A DNA stretch of 64,000 nucleotides from Antedon mediterranea (lineage: Eukaryota; Echinodermata; Crinoidea; Comatulida; Antedonidae): NCBI RefSeq assembly GCF_964355755.1, contig NC_092677.1, positions 17,146,101 to 17,210,100 of the forward strand, written 5' to 3'. The translations under genes and the position numbers were made by a program. The notes beneath the pieces are model-generated. The model searched no databases. It saw only the letters and a list, made by a program, of their open reading frames with translations, and had not been told where the DNA came from. Every line of letters starts with the position of its first letter. Position 1 is the first letter of the stretch. Positions 23,514-36,194 of this stretch are shown piece after piece.

Positions 23514-23897
23514 AGCAGACACTAAGTATTTGAGCCACATGGCCCAAGCGAATTTTGGTAAATGACACGGAAATGGTACTCTCGCACACATAAAATTCAT
23601 GAGTGGCACCTAGTTGGCCCAAAAATAACACTCCCATGTATCACACAACAATCAGCAAAACGATCAGACTTTTTCCGATGGTAAACACAAATGAGATTCT
23701 GTGTGGGAACCGCCGATTGTTTGATCATTCTTCACACAGAGTCAGGTGTTTTGGTTTGCGATCAATGCATACCGTATAGCCAACATGCACTCGGACTGTC
23801 AACCAATTGGTAATTTAAAACATTACTAAATTAAATACAATTTGCTGTATTCAGTCGATAATACGAAGCTGTGAGGCTTCAACCCTCTTCCACTTCT

Positions 23898-24704
23898 TTA
23901 ACCCTTTCACTGCGGAGCATTATTAATTAATTATTATTTCTAATTGAGATAATTGTGTAATTATTTTTGTGGTGTGTGATGGGCAAAAGGTTAGTCTACA
24001 GTTAGGTATAAAAAAAAATGTAATTTGCATATTGATGACGTCATGTGACGTCATTACAGGTATTTTGGATTTCGTGTTTTTTATCGAATCAATAATAAAA
24101 ACTATATTTTGTATAAGAAATTCTTATGGAATACGTTTTTCCAACTGAATATTGATAAAGATACGTATATCAAATAAAAATATTTAAAAAAATTGAATTA
24201 TTGTTATTGTTTTATAAAAATTATGCACAAATCAAAGTTTTGGGGCAAAATCGTGAAAATAATGACATTTTCCAAAAATTCACTATAGTACAAAACTAAC
24301 TATTGTTTCAGAATTTTTTTTTTTTGCGTGTTGTGATAAACACAATGTTGCCCTATTGGGGCTGGCTGGTTACTTTCAAAATGGCCGCCATTACGCTACT
24401 CAAAACAACTTTCCAAGATAGAATACTATTATATACACTATACTATATATAATATAACTATAGAGGGCGCATGATTTTCAAGACAATAATACAGCTATAG
24501 AGGGGGGTTTTTTTTTGCTGTAAAAATTTTTTAATGACTTGCAAAAATATTCAAGTTCATCGAACAAATATAGAGGGTGCTATATATTATAGGCAAATAC
24601 GATTAAATCATTGTTTTGCCCATACCCGGTATTACCGGGTATACGCACTTCAACGACGTTTGTTTATACCCGGTAGTACCGGGTATACGCAGTGAAAGGG
24701 TTAA
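23898..24704. mobile_element. piggyBac-like non-autonomous element C
   Basis: TTAACCCTTTCACTGCG at the left is mirrored by CGCAGTGAAAGGGTTAA reading at the right. TTAA stands at both ends. Near the right end the palindrome CCCGGTA-TACCGGG occurs twice (about 24624 and 24668), and the interior holds two CRE-like TGACGTCA words (about 24036 and 24046). No coding region. It lies about 480 bp upstream of the kinase start codon. Confidence 0.65.
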
Positions 24705-25512
24705 TGCTCCCCTAAATCAGCCCAGTGAGACCATGTGGTGCATGTGCTTTGGTTGTACACGCAGAGAGATAAAATGTTTTGATGTAGGTATTCGTGTCCA
24801 CAAATCAAATACCCAGAATACAAGATCATTCAATTGTGAGAACGCTGCCCGATCACGATATTTATTTTCATACATAAGTTGGGGACCCCTCATGAAACGT
24901 CAATAAAAATGAATTCATTAGTCATCCATAAGGCTTGACGTACGAAAACAAAAAAAGATCATCCATAATCACTGAAAAAAGCTTAGCTTAGCTTACGGTG
25001 ACACACCACAAAACATAGTTTTGTAGTCGAGTCTCACAGAATATTCACAAAATAAACATAAATGGACCTTTATGGTGCTTTTTTTTTCTAAACGATTTGA
25101 ATAATAAAGGTATATCGAGAAAAACATGTTGTTTTTTTTTAGCACTTCAGCTTATTGCACAAGAGGACAATAACGGCCATGTTCAGCAGCAAAGCCAAAG
25201 CAAACATGTGGGATATAAGGTGGAAGCTTTCCAAAGATATTTGTATGGCACTTAATTTCAGCTTTGGAATGTTCTATGAAAAGCAGATTACACAAAGCAT
25301 TTTGAATTAAAGGTAGGCCTATACAACAAACAATTCAATTGTCCATTTTCAATGTACCATACATTAACAAATTGACAAAAACTAATCACTTTTTCTATTA
25401 AAATGCCCTAAAAACGTTAGATTATAGGACACCCAATGGGGGCCTTTCCCCCGATTTTTTAAATTTAGTCACAAACTTCATGGCTGGATCTGGATGTAAC
25501 TACAAAATGAGT
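24705..25512. other. spacer, nothing recognised
   Basis: AT-rich with T-runs; the frame at 24616-24906 starts inside element C and has no domain. AGCTT repeats occur near 24980. Confidence 0.4.
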
Positions 25513-26149
25513 CAGTGGCGGATCCAGATGGGGGCGCACGCTCCCCTATAAATCTGGAAAAACAAAAAATTATCCTACCATAAGGAAAAAAAAAAAATTG
25601 GGAAAAAAGCGTACTTTCACTTTTGATTAAAATACATTGTTTCAGCGCCGTGCTAATTTACTTCTTATTAGAGGTCACCATTGCCGTTGCTGTCTGTAAA
25701 TTTCTAAGAGTTGCGAAATGAATAGCCTATTTTCACCTGAAACGCATTTTGGTACCTGGATGTAACAATATTGACGCGTGTATCGTACCCATACTCGGGG
25801 CACGAACAATTTGTACAAAGGACACCGCCATACAACCGCGTAGGCCTACCTAGATCGCTGGCAGTCAGCAAGCATAAATAAAAGTGTATATACGTCAAAA
25901 ATGGAACGCCGTGGTTACCTACATCATCATAGAGGATATGTTAATAATATAGTACACTAACCGTGATAACTGTGTACTGTAGTATACATTATAGCAACCG
26001 ATTTTTTTTCTAGGCCACCCACCCAACTGTATCAATACCTATTTATATTTATATATTTAATTTCTTCAACAAATTGATTTAAATAAATATTGAGCTATAT
26101 TAAGCATTAAATTTGCGCGCTTTTTTTTCGGGGCTTCCCCTAGATGTAC

Positions 26150-28771
26150 GTTTGCATTTGAACTTTATTATTATTTATACAAATTATCAGGAATTCCAAA
26201 ATATTAACACAGGGATATTAGTTAACGACATATCTGACCACTTTGCAGTTTTCTGCATGGATGATTCAGAAAATTATTCATTACCACGATCAGAAAAATT
26301 TATAATAAAAAGAAGCTATACTGATCAACAAAAACGGCAATTTAGACTTGAATTACAGGGCTATGATTGGCAATATGTAACTAGCATTGAAAATTCGAAT
26401 GAATCATATAAATGTTTCTCAGATTCTTTAAAAACAATGATAGATAAGCATTTCCCACTAAAAAGAGTTAGATTAAAAGTAGATACAATTAAATCCCCGT
26501 GGATAACATATGGAATTCAAAAATCTCTTTGTACCAAAAATAAATTATACATCAAATATAAACAGAAACCAACAGATATAAATAAATCTAAATATAAGAA
26601 ATATAAGAATAAGTTAACATCAATAATAAGAGAAAGGAAAACTATTTATTACAAAAATGAATTTGAAAAGCACAAGAGTAATATAAAGAAAACATGGGGT
26701 GTCATAAACTCATTATTAGGTAGGAAGAAACATCAAGACATGCCTCAAAAAATGAAAATCAACTCCCATCAACTTAATGACCCAACATCCATAGCCAATG
26801 CGTTTAACACATACTTTATAAATATAGGTGACCAAATGACAGGTGATGATAACCGTAATAGTAACACCGAATATAAAATACAACATGACATTTTGAATTC
26901 AATGTTTTTTAGAGCTGTATCCGAGTCCGATATCATTAAATACATTAATGACTTAAATGTAAATAAGTCAAGTGGTTGTGATGACATTGGTACCATTTAT
27001 ATAAAAAATAACTCAGATATACTGGCTAAACCGTTATCTCATATAATCAATGTATCCCTTCAATCGGGTGTATTTCCTTGTCAACTAAAAATTGCTAAAA
27101 CAATTCCTGTGTATAAAAAAGGAGCAAGAGAGAACATAGAAAATTATAGACCGATATCGATATTACCATGTATATCTAAGGTATTTGAAAGGGTCGTATA
27201 TGACCAAACAATCGCTTTTTTGTGTAAATATGATATGTTACATGAATCTCAATATGGATTCAGGGCAGGTCATTCAACTAACCACGCCCTCCTACAAGTC
27301 CTTGATAAAATAACAACAGCCGTTGACAACAAGCAATTTATGATTGGCGTATTTTTGGATTTATCCAAGGCGTTCGATTCGATAGATCATGAATTATTGC
27401 TCACAAAATTGCCCCATTATGGAATAAGAGGCGTGGTTCTTGATTGGTACCGAAGCTACCTTAGAGAAAGACAACAATTCATACAAATTGGGAAGTGTCA
27501 GTCTGTAACCAAAATAATAAAACAAGGCGTTCCACAAGGGTCAATCCTTGGACCCCTGCTGTTTTTGATTTTCATAAATGACATGTTTTCTGTAAGTAAT
27601 GTCGTTGATTTAATAATGTTTGCAGATGATACGAATATGTTTTTACAACACAATGATATCGTCACTGCCTTTACAATAATGACAAATGAACTAAATAAAA
27701 TTGAGAAATGGTGTAAAACTAATAGATTAACTATTAATACAACCAAGACTACGTATATGTTATTTAGTGGAAAGAATACCAACATTGACACATCCCAATT
27801 TGTACTTTCAATAAATAGAGTTTCAATAGATAGAGTACCATATACTAAATTTCTCGGTGTCATCATTGATGAGAAACTGAACTTTAGACACCATACAAAT
27901 GCAGTTTCTTGTAAAGCATCCTCAATAATTGGTGCCATGTGTCATATAAAAAAATTAGTATCTACTGAAGTGTTACTTACCATATACAAGACACTTATAT
28001 TACCAGTGTTGACATATGGTATTATTGTATGGGGTGCGGGAAACAAAGACAATTTGGATCGCCTTCTATTGCTTCAGAAAAAAGCTCTTAGGATCATTTG
28101 TAAGGTAGACTTTCATCATCCCTCTTCTCAGCTCTTTGTGAAAACGGGCACATTTAATATATTTGATTTGTATAAAAACAGTGTTTTAAATTTTATGTTT
28201 AAATACCAAAAAGGACAACTTCCAAAATGTTTTAATTCTTTATTCAGTTTATTTGATAATTATCATACATATAACACTCGAAATAAAGACAATTATTGTA
28301 TAAAATTAAAATCAACTAATATGGGTCAGCAAAGTATAGCATATAGAGGACCTAAGCTATGGAATCAACTTATAAGAAATATAAGAGAGAGTGAAAATAT
28401 ATCAATATTTAAAAAACTATTACTAAATAAATGCATTAATAGTTATAAAGAAACAATATATCTTTGCGAAAACAACATTTGTAAAATATGTCTAACTTTA
28501 ACTTAATTAATTACATGTTCGTATATATTCTGAGACTGATGTATAGATATATATTATATTATAGTACGTTGTATTTTCCTTCATTTATTTACTACATGAA
28601 AACATTTTTGTAATATATTTGTAAATTTATATTTTAAGTTAGGGTGCCACAGATTAAAAGCTTTGCTTGCTTGTGGTTATCCTGTTTTTCACACTTTATT
28701 GTACTTAATCTTTTATTTATATTTTTATGAATGTTGTGTGAAAAATAAAAGAATCAATCAATCAATCAAAA
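26150..28771 (+). mobile_element. 5'-truncated CR1/Jockey-group LINE, recent insertion
   Basis: The copy begins in the last part of the endonuclease domain (DISDHF) and runs through RT to a stop at 28506, then a 3' region with GGGTGCCACAGATTAAAAGC and AATAAAAG and an (AATC)n tail (28752-28768). Such tails and this 3' end occur in Crack/Daphne/CR1-type LINEs. The left edge is approximate. TTGAAC appears near both edges (about 26157 and 28772) and could be a short target duplication. The intact frame indicates a young copy. Confidence 0.75.
26195..28506 (+). CDS. LINE ORF2 fragment: endonuclease end and reverse transcriptase
   Basis: The frame is open from 26113 (about 797 codons); the first 15 or so residues are probably fused flanking sequence, so no true start codon exists. 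Counting from 26113: the endonuclease C-terminal DISDHFAVF is near residue 40; RT follows with YRPISILPCISKVFERVV (about 343), motif A LDLSKAFDSIDH (about 415), QGVPQGSILGPLLF (about 473) and the catalytic FADDTN (about 503). A C-terminal region with LPVLTYGIIVWGAG and a Cys-containing end (CENNICKICLTLT) follows. It copies LINE RNA at the nicked target. The full-length protein would have a complete apurinic-type endonuclease at its N-terminus, which is missing here. Confidence 0.9.
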
Positions 28772-28946
28772 ACTTGAACGCAACGCAATCAAAACAAAAT
28801 AGTGAGTGAATAAAATCGGCAACAAAATTTTATATCGTCATGTAATTAGTCACGTGTGTTTATTGGAGGGAAGAAGTAGGCCTATGATCGTTTTGCTCAT
28901 TGGTAGCATGGTAAATATTATGAGAGTGTCTTTTCCTACAAATTGG

Positions 28947-29683
28947 AGGTGCCATTTATCATGAATTTTATGTGCGAGCGTACCATTTCTTCCGGCCATC
29001 TGTGGCGTCCTTTAACAAAGTTCGCTTCGCCACAGATCCTGTCGATGGCCCTGGACAAGCACCTTTTTCCGCCATGTACGTAAAAATGCTGACTTGCGCG
29101 AAACGCCCTGTTGTGACACTTTTAATCAAAATAGGCCTATAGGGAAAATGTCACCCTTTAATAGGCTAGTACCTCAGTTTTCATATTTAAAATATCAATT
29201 TTTAATACATTTATTTAACGTGAGAGTGCCATTTCCAACCATCTAGAGGTGTTACATTTTCAAAATCGCCTAAACTCAGCTCCAACCATGTTGGGGCTGA
29301 GTTGGTGTAAAATAGAGGTGCCATTTATCATGAATGTTATGTTCGAGAGTACCAATTTCTTCTGGCCATCTGAAGCGTCATTTAACAAAAGGTCGCTCCG
29401 CCACAGTTCCTGTCGACGGCCCTGGACAAGGGGCCTTTTTCTGCCATGTACGTGCAAACACTGGCTTGCGCGAAATGCCCTGTTGTGACGCTTTTACTCA
29501 AAATAGGCCTATAGGGAAAATGTCACCATTTAATAGGCTAGTGCCTCAGTTTTCATATTTAAAATATCAATTTTTATTACATTATTTAACGTGAGAGTGC
29601 CATTTCCGACCATCTAGAGGTGTTACATTTTCAAAATCGTCTCAACTCAGCCCCAACCATCAAGTTGGACTTGACTTTCTACA
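28947..29683. repeat. 369-bp tandem duplication near the right end of the hAT-like element
   Basis: AGGTGCCATTTATCATGAAT starts copies at 28947 and 29316. Both copies include GTCCTTT or GTCATTT-AACAAA, a GTCGAxGGCCCTGGACAAG block, AAATAGGCCTATAGGGAAAA and CATCTAGAGGTGTTACATTT. Identity is high by eye with small indels. The open frames over this region (29249-29594, both strands) disagree in phase and are not credible genes. Confidence 0.75.
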
Positions 29684-29802
29684 GTTGCGCCCCCCCCCCC
29701 CCCTTTCACAAAATCCTGGATCCGCCCCTGTGAGTAATAAGTAACTGGCGATCAATAAGAAAAACATTTATATATTCAGGGATACAATACTACTGGTATA
29801 TT

Positions 29803-30299
29803 TTAAAGCCCCATTCCCTACGTTTTTTAGATCTAATTTAAGGTCAAACTACATTTAATGTAAAAATAAATACTATTTGGTATTCTAATAATTAAAGAGG
29901 CCTGCTATATTTTCGTTTTTCTTCTGTGATTCACCCACTTCACTCGATCGTGACTTTCCAGCAAAAATACTGGGTTTCCCTGAATTTGTATTAACAGATT
30001 CTGGCAAAAACAGAAAGACAAATAATGCAGACTAGACAACATCAGGATAGGCCTATAGCTATCGTATGATGTTCGTACATTACTACTGTTTACCAGCTAG
30101 GCCTAAAAAACGTAGATAGGCTAGGTCTAAAGACCATCCGCGAGAGGACATTTACCGAAAGCTACTTAAGAAGTGCATTGTTTCTCTCTTTTTATCATAA
30201 TTTACCATAAAACGTACATTTAGGACAAGGAATGTCCTGGTTTAATTTAAATGCATTATTTTCACAAAATGTAAAAAATTGTAGGGAATTGGTCTTTAA
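29803..30299. mobile_element. TTAA-flanked MITE, decayed copy 3
   Basis: It has the same ends (TTAAAGCCCCATTCCCTACG; right GTAGGGAATTGGTCTTTAA) and the same order of internal blocks as the 634-bp family, but is shortened to 497 bp by several deletions and has many substitutions. It is much older than copies 1, 2 and 4. It lies 73 bp to the right of the hAT-like element. Confidence 0.7.
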
Positions 30300-31464
30300 T
30301 TTCCTACATCTGAAATGAAAGTTGACAGGCCCTTTGATTGAGATCTAGTAGGCATACTATTTTTTTCTTTCAAAATATTATTTGTAAAGCAATACTTACC
30401 GTTTTTTTTTTGGCTGAAATAATTGTTCTTCTGCGTGACAACAAATTAATATAGAATAACTACATGGAACATGAAGGTAGTTATGCTGCCTTCCACCTCT
30501 CAACTGTAAAATGTGCCACACCCCGGGTTAAGACCCTCTTTTATAGAAGCTGTGGGAATTTCCAATTTTTGTCGAAATTTGAGGGACAATAAGCAGGAAA
30601 TAATGGTTCATATTCTGTATATTGTTTGACTGTTTATATAACTTTACTAAAGTTCGGACTATTTCATTGCAAAAGGAACCATGAACTAGAAGAATCCTTG
30701 TATGTAATAAAGAAGTTCACTGTTTATCATGGGCTACTATGAAAATATCAATCGTGAGAACCCTGATTGCTGTTTGTTTGAAAAATATCATTTTATTATT
30801 ATCTGGAAAAATATTAAATGTTATTAAAGTTATCTACCGTACTTTCATAAACATAAACTAAATTATTATTCCCATTTTGACACCCATTTCACCTTTGCTT
30901 TAGATTTGTAGTTTTTGTTTGTATTACTAGTGCTAAGAAATCAAGAAATTACACACACTATAATGACGTAATTGTCATGATAAAGAGAAACCTGTTCACA
31001 TAGAAATTAGATCATGAATAGATGTCTTGTATGAAACCTGACCCAAAAAGGTTGTGTGCAATCACTTGGAAATACTAAATCAAATGCTGATTGGTTGATT
31101 CTATCTTATGAATTAATTTATCACTTTGAACTAGCTTAATCATGTTTATTCAACATGATCCAGATCATGTTAGGATGAATAAGTGGATCACATTATTTGA
31201 TCATTTTAATATGACTGGTTTGATCATTATCAGTGGAAGCATGATTGTACAGTGAATGTGAATAAACCTACTGTACTAAGTCTTATTTTGCGTGGATCTG
31301 TTTCAATCATTGTATCCCATCCCATCATATGGGAGTAATGTTTATGCAAGTTCTTTTCTCAATGTTCTTGCTAAAATACTAATAATGAATTATTTAACCA
31401 TACAGTTCCACATTCTTTCACTCTTATATTTCCATTCGGGGAGTTGCCGCATTTTTACGGGGTA
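30300..31464. other. AT-rich spacer, nothing recognised
   Basis: No coding, RNA or terminal-repeat signal was seen. ATGATC-type words recur around 31140-31230 without a clean structure. Confidence 0.4.
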
Positions 31465-34400
31465 CAGTACTGGTCAGAGGACTTTCGACATTCCTCGCGT
31501 GTTTTGAACGAGTGTTTACCGAGCGTTGTTCGAGTATTGCTAGCGATAATCACGAGCGTCGCTATCCTCGAGTAATACATTAAGGTCACAATCCACGCAT
31601 GAACGGTTTTATCGAGCAGGGATTTCCGGCGAGCAGTTTATCACGATGTCATTGTCTTTCGTGTTCTACGTTATTAGCGTGAAAAACTAGGCCGTTGTCG
31701 GCGATAATAATTTATTTTAGAAATACCAAATGTCAATCAACAATCAACAAGTCAGCTTATAATAGACGATTTTCGTTCGCTCAGTCGTGACGAGCCGAGT
31801 GTAACAAACAAAAATAACATAGCGTTTTCAGGGTATTTCAGGACACCATGTTGATTGTACCGCCTGAAATGTCAGTAATTGATTCTATTGTTATTTATTT
31901 CAAAGGCAAACCATGTCATTTTTTGGGGGCTCTTTAGATGTTTAATATAATAAAATCATTTAGTAATGTTAGGCTTACTTTATTAGGCCTAGGCTAGTAT
32001 AGTATTTATATGTCAGACTCGACTCTTGCTGCGGGGAGAAAGTGCACGGTGTAGAGCATATGTAAACAAAATGTTTAAAATTCTTTGGTATATTTCTACA
32101 TAACATATTTAGATTGAATAGCTGTACTTACTTTATAAATTATTCATTTATTAGACCACTTAATAAGTTGTTGAATTGAATATTCTACGAGAAACCAACA
32201 AAGTACAAATTATTTTCTGACATTTGTCTCTCGTGTGATGATGTACACTATAAACAACAACGTTTGGTAAATGGTACGATCCACTTTGGGGTGTCCATAT
32301 TTTATTATCACGTATTTGACATAGGAATCAGAATTTCAAAAATAATAATTTTAATAACAGTATGAGTATATTATAACAATTTTTATCAACAAAAAAAACG
32401 ATACTTAAGGATGTTGTTTTTTCCACAAAAACATTACCCCATTTACTACACTGTCCTCTTCCACTGTTAATTGAACCATGTGATTGACCTCAGAGTTCAG
32501 TCAGTAAACACATGATCTGCAGCCGTGGTGCCGCAACTCGCACATGGCTTAGTTTGAATGTTGTGCAGAAAGAAAAATAAAATCATACGTTAAGAAATTA
32601 CATTTATTTTCAATTAATTACCGTAGCATAGCCTATGTACTGTATGTAATCGTCACCGATATAATTATCTATATATAAATTTACGTAAGGGCAAAATTCG
32701 GTAAATCGCGCGTTATTTCTAGAATGTTTACTCGATGGTATATAAAGTTGGTTAGAATCTCGGTACTGATTTTAACCACCTGATGTAACCCTGTTTACTA
32801 ATTAAATTGAGTTAGATAATTAGTTATTGACAATTAAAACGAATTTAGGTTCAACGATTTGCCCCAAATAGGGGTGTTTTTCGATCGTGGTATACACTGT
32901 CTAATGGATGTCCGTCTTGAAAAATACCCACAGACAATAATACGAGGATGCTTCGCATTTTCCTATCTCCTCCTACGATAATTGTTTTTAATGGCTGAAA
33001 ACCGGTTGAACAGCTCGAGTACAGCATCATAATGTTGAAGACAGGCCGCTTTTCTTTAAAAAATACTATTTTGATAGATTTAATATATGTTTATACAAAT
33101 GTATTGATTTGCGATGAATGGAACATTCCAATCTCTGTGTCGTTCCACAAGTGTCTATTCCCTCAGGCGTCGTAAAGGCAAGTACTGTATACTCATAACA
33201 GAAATTTGATCCATTTTTTTTTTCAATCTGTGCTGCAGAGGTTGGATATAATTTTTTTTAACGGATAATGAGCTAGCATTTTCAGTCGCAGTATATTATG
33301 TAAACATCTTTATTATTGCATTTAAACCACCCACATCATCACCCTTCCCTCACTGGCATGAGTAGCGTTGTAAAGCCAGTACAGGATAGGCCTACGGTGC
33401 ATCACATCCCCTAAACGCAGAACAACTTTGGTGGGTAGGGTAAGAACCAACTTAAGTATGAATTGGCTCTAAGAAACAATTGAAAACCATTAGGCCTACT
33501 AATTAAGTTGAGTTAGATAATTTAATATTTATTGACGATTAAATCGAATTTATGATTTTCCTCGAATAGAGGTGGTTTTCACAAATTGTTTTACATTATA
33601 TAAACATATACGTCGTAGTGATGTATCGTTACATGTACTGTACTATTTCAATCGACTAGGACGGTGATAGTTTCAACAAAGTATTACATCGCAATGTTTT
33701 ACTGTGTTTAGTGGTATATTATTTGTAAAACATGAAAACAATTAATATTTCGTTACTAAATGGATAAAGAATATATTTAATATATTTAAAAATTGTTCCT
33801 CTTTGCACCCATCCTCTTCCCCATCCCTCACCCCTAATGTTACATACAAAACACAAATTAAGTTTGTTTAAATTTGACTTAAACAATTGGTCTCATTTTG
33901 TGACAAGTTTCTCTTTCGGAAGTAATTCTGAGGGTGCTAATTTTAGTTGAGTACATAAATCATTGTCTATTTATTCGTTCCTGTAAACGACATGTATTAT
34001 TGTACGTACATTTGAAATCGCCAGTTTTTTAACGCTGAAATTATTATGTATTCGAGAACCATCTGTGGGCACGACCTAGATGGTACGCGAGCGAAGCGAG
34101 CGTACCATCTAGTTATGTATAATGAACAGTATACATTTTTAAACAAAATAAATAAACTGCATCAAAACGATCGTTTTTGTATGCCCTGGAAAAAAGAAAC
34201 AATTTTGTCATATTCGCAGCGCGAGAGCTGATGAGAAAACCATGTGCTTGCTGCGTGACGTCACATCGCCCAAAGTTTCGTAAATCTAGGGTTGATGACC
34301 ACCAACATAACAAATATCGTAGATGCACGTCTATGCGAGAAGTGAGCGAGCGATATAGTCTAGCTATCATCTCGGTGTTGTTGACTCGGAATTTGAAGAT

Positions 34401-34714
34401 ATGAATTTTACCATGATTTTAAAGCTGTTCATGTGAATTTTAAACGTATATTTTACTGTTTTTTTATTATGTTAATTGATATATTATTTGTTGAAGATAA
34501 ACAAAGTCGGTAATCTAAAGATAAAAAGGACTCATATATTATGTACGTATGATTGATTTCTATTGTTGTTGTAAAACGTTCACGCTTCGCTGGTCGAGGT
34601 CAGCACTCGATCGCTCGATAACTCGATAAACACTCCGGAAACGCTCCACAAACACTCTAGAAAAACAGCAGAAAAACACGAGCGGGAATGTCGAAAGTCC
34701 TCTGACCAGTACTG
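31465..34714. mobile_element. 3.25-kb element with perfect 30-bp TIRs
   Basis: The first 30 bases (starting CAGTACTGGTCAGAGGACTT) recur perfectly inverted at 34685-34714. TA flanks both sides (31463-31464, 34715-34716), as in Tc1/mariner-type insertion. Inside both ends are degenerate direct repeats of a GAGTGTTTnnCGAG theme. The interior has no transposase frame, one internal direct duplication (about 32790-32890 and 33493-33585) and a hairpin at 34077-34113. CAGT ends with TA duplication suggest Tc1/mariner or a related superfamily, but the length without coding is unusual; unassigned. Confidence 0.65.
34077..34113. repeat. perfect hairpin in the 3.25-kb element
   Basis: CTAGATGGTACGC is followed by an 11-base GAGCGAAGCGA loop and the inverse GCGTACCATCTAG. 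The layout (CTAG plus a GC-rich stem) resembles the head hairpins of Helentron-like units, and may mark a nested fragment. Confidence 0.6.
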
Positions 34715-34716
34715 TA

Positions 34717-36194
34717 TATTTTCATGGGCCTAGTAGCATAAGTGTGGGATGGGAAGCTGCAGCATTTATGGGGTATATTTTTGAGGACTTGGTAGCACAA
34801 GCGTGGGATGAAATTAGTAGTCTCTTCAGTTCAAAATGTTACAATTTATCGCACAATATTAACAGGGATTTAGCTATACTGGATGCTAAGCCCATCTCTA
34901 AAGCTGTCCTACCTTTTAGAAACCTAGTTTAGCTGCCAGTGTTATTGCTAACCCCATTGCGAACGATTCCCCTTTGTTCCATTTGAACTAGGCCTACTCT
35001 GATTAAATAGTGCCCCTCACTTTACAGAGGAATATATCATCTGTTCTTAATTAATTGACCTTTAATATACTAGATAATATTATTGGTATTATGATGCAAT
35101 AAATCTTAGCTTATGCTTGATTGGATTAGTGTTGGCTATAGCCATTTGAACTGCATATTAATTGTGTTGAGTATGTTAAAAATACTGGGGTTCCTAAAAA
35201 TGAACCCCATCTGCAATTTGTGTTTAAATATTCTGCCAATTCACATATCAAATATTGTCTCTCTAAACTTTGGAGTCATTATTTATCATGTCTGTATTTT
35301 ATTTTTTTTTTTAATAATGAAATGACCATTAATACATAATAAGTCATAACTATATGCAATTTTGTTAAATAGAAACCGTTCATACTCATTTCGGATTATA
35401 CTGTACTAAACATATGTGTGTGTGGAAACACATCACCTGCAAATAGCATAGCCTGGAGTTGCTCCAACCACCAGACAGAATTTGTGTGAACATGCAGTAG
35501 CTTTGTTTATCTCAACTAAGAGGACAAGCATATAGAAACAAAGAGACAAGATTCAAATCAGGTGGATAACCCAAAGCGGGGAAAACACATAATTTTACTA
35601 ACTGTAGCCAAGTGGAAGATGGTAACTGAAAACTAATGTAGGTTTTCTTTCATCATAGATTAAGTGTAAACAACACTGCTCAGTTTCTTTCATCTTTAGC
35701 AATATTTTATAAAACGTGCAATATCTAGTGGACCCGTGCCAGAGTTTAGTAAAGCCAAGATATGGTATAAACAAACCAGTTTGGTGATGAAAATGTTGAT
35801 CAGTACCCTCACACACTTGGCCTACATCAGCTGCTTAATGCACCTTTGATGGTTTACTAATCAGCATCTTAAGAGGTCCTAATCACTGTTTCAAGGAGTA
35901 CTAATCAGTCTGTTTTGCCTGCAAGCACTGTTAGATCAACTCATACTTTATGGTCTTCTTTTTGTGTTTTAATGTTCACATTGGTATTTAAATTAACCTC
36001 TCACCATAGACAATCGTTTTACACAGAGAACAAATAATTGTCAAATAATGAGTAAAGGCTCATACTGTCTGATTCAAGATTTGTTAATTTGTTAATATTA
36101 ATAGCTGTCAAAAGTTCCCTATCGCTTACCACCCATTTATCCCCTCCTGGTGACCATACTATATTTGTTGGTGTTGGTTTTTTCAGTGGAAAAT
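34717..36194. other. spacer, nothing recognised
   Basis: Short open frames only (34744-34932, 35113-35325, 35598-35816), without domains or splice context. Confidence 0.4.

Larger units (their letters stand above)
25513..29730. mobile_element. 4.2-kb hAT-like transposon carrying a nested LINE
   Basis: The left end CAGTGGCGGATCCAG and the right end, read inward (CAGGGGCGGATCCAGGATTT), are inverted repeats, flanked by a perfect 5-bp duplication TGAGT (25508-25512, 29731-29735). The duplication shows that the whole 4.2 kb belongs to one insertion event plus later insertions. Inside are a CR1/Jockey-group LINE (about 26150-28771) and a two-unit 369-bp tandem repeat near the right end. The remaining sequence shows no transposase, so the element was probably non-autonomous (about 1.6 kb before the LINE inserted). 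Confidence 0.7.

Noticed and set aside
29249-29594. Overlapping open frames on both strands
   Set aside because: They fall in a 369-bp tandem repeat of the hAT-like element, disagree in phase and have no domain.
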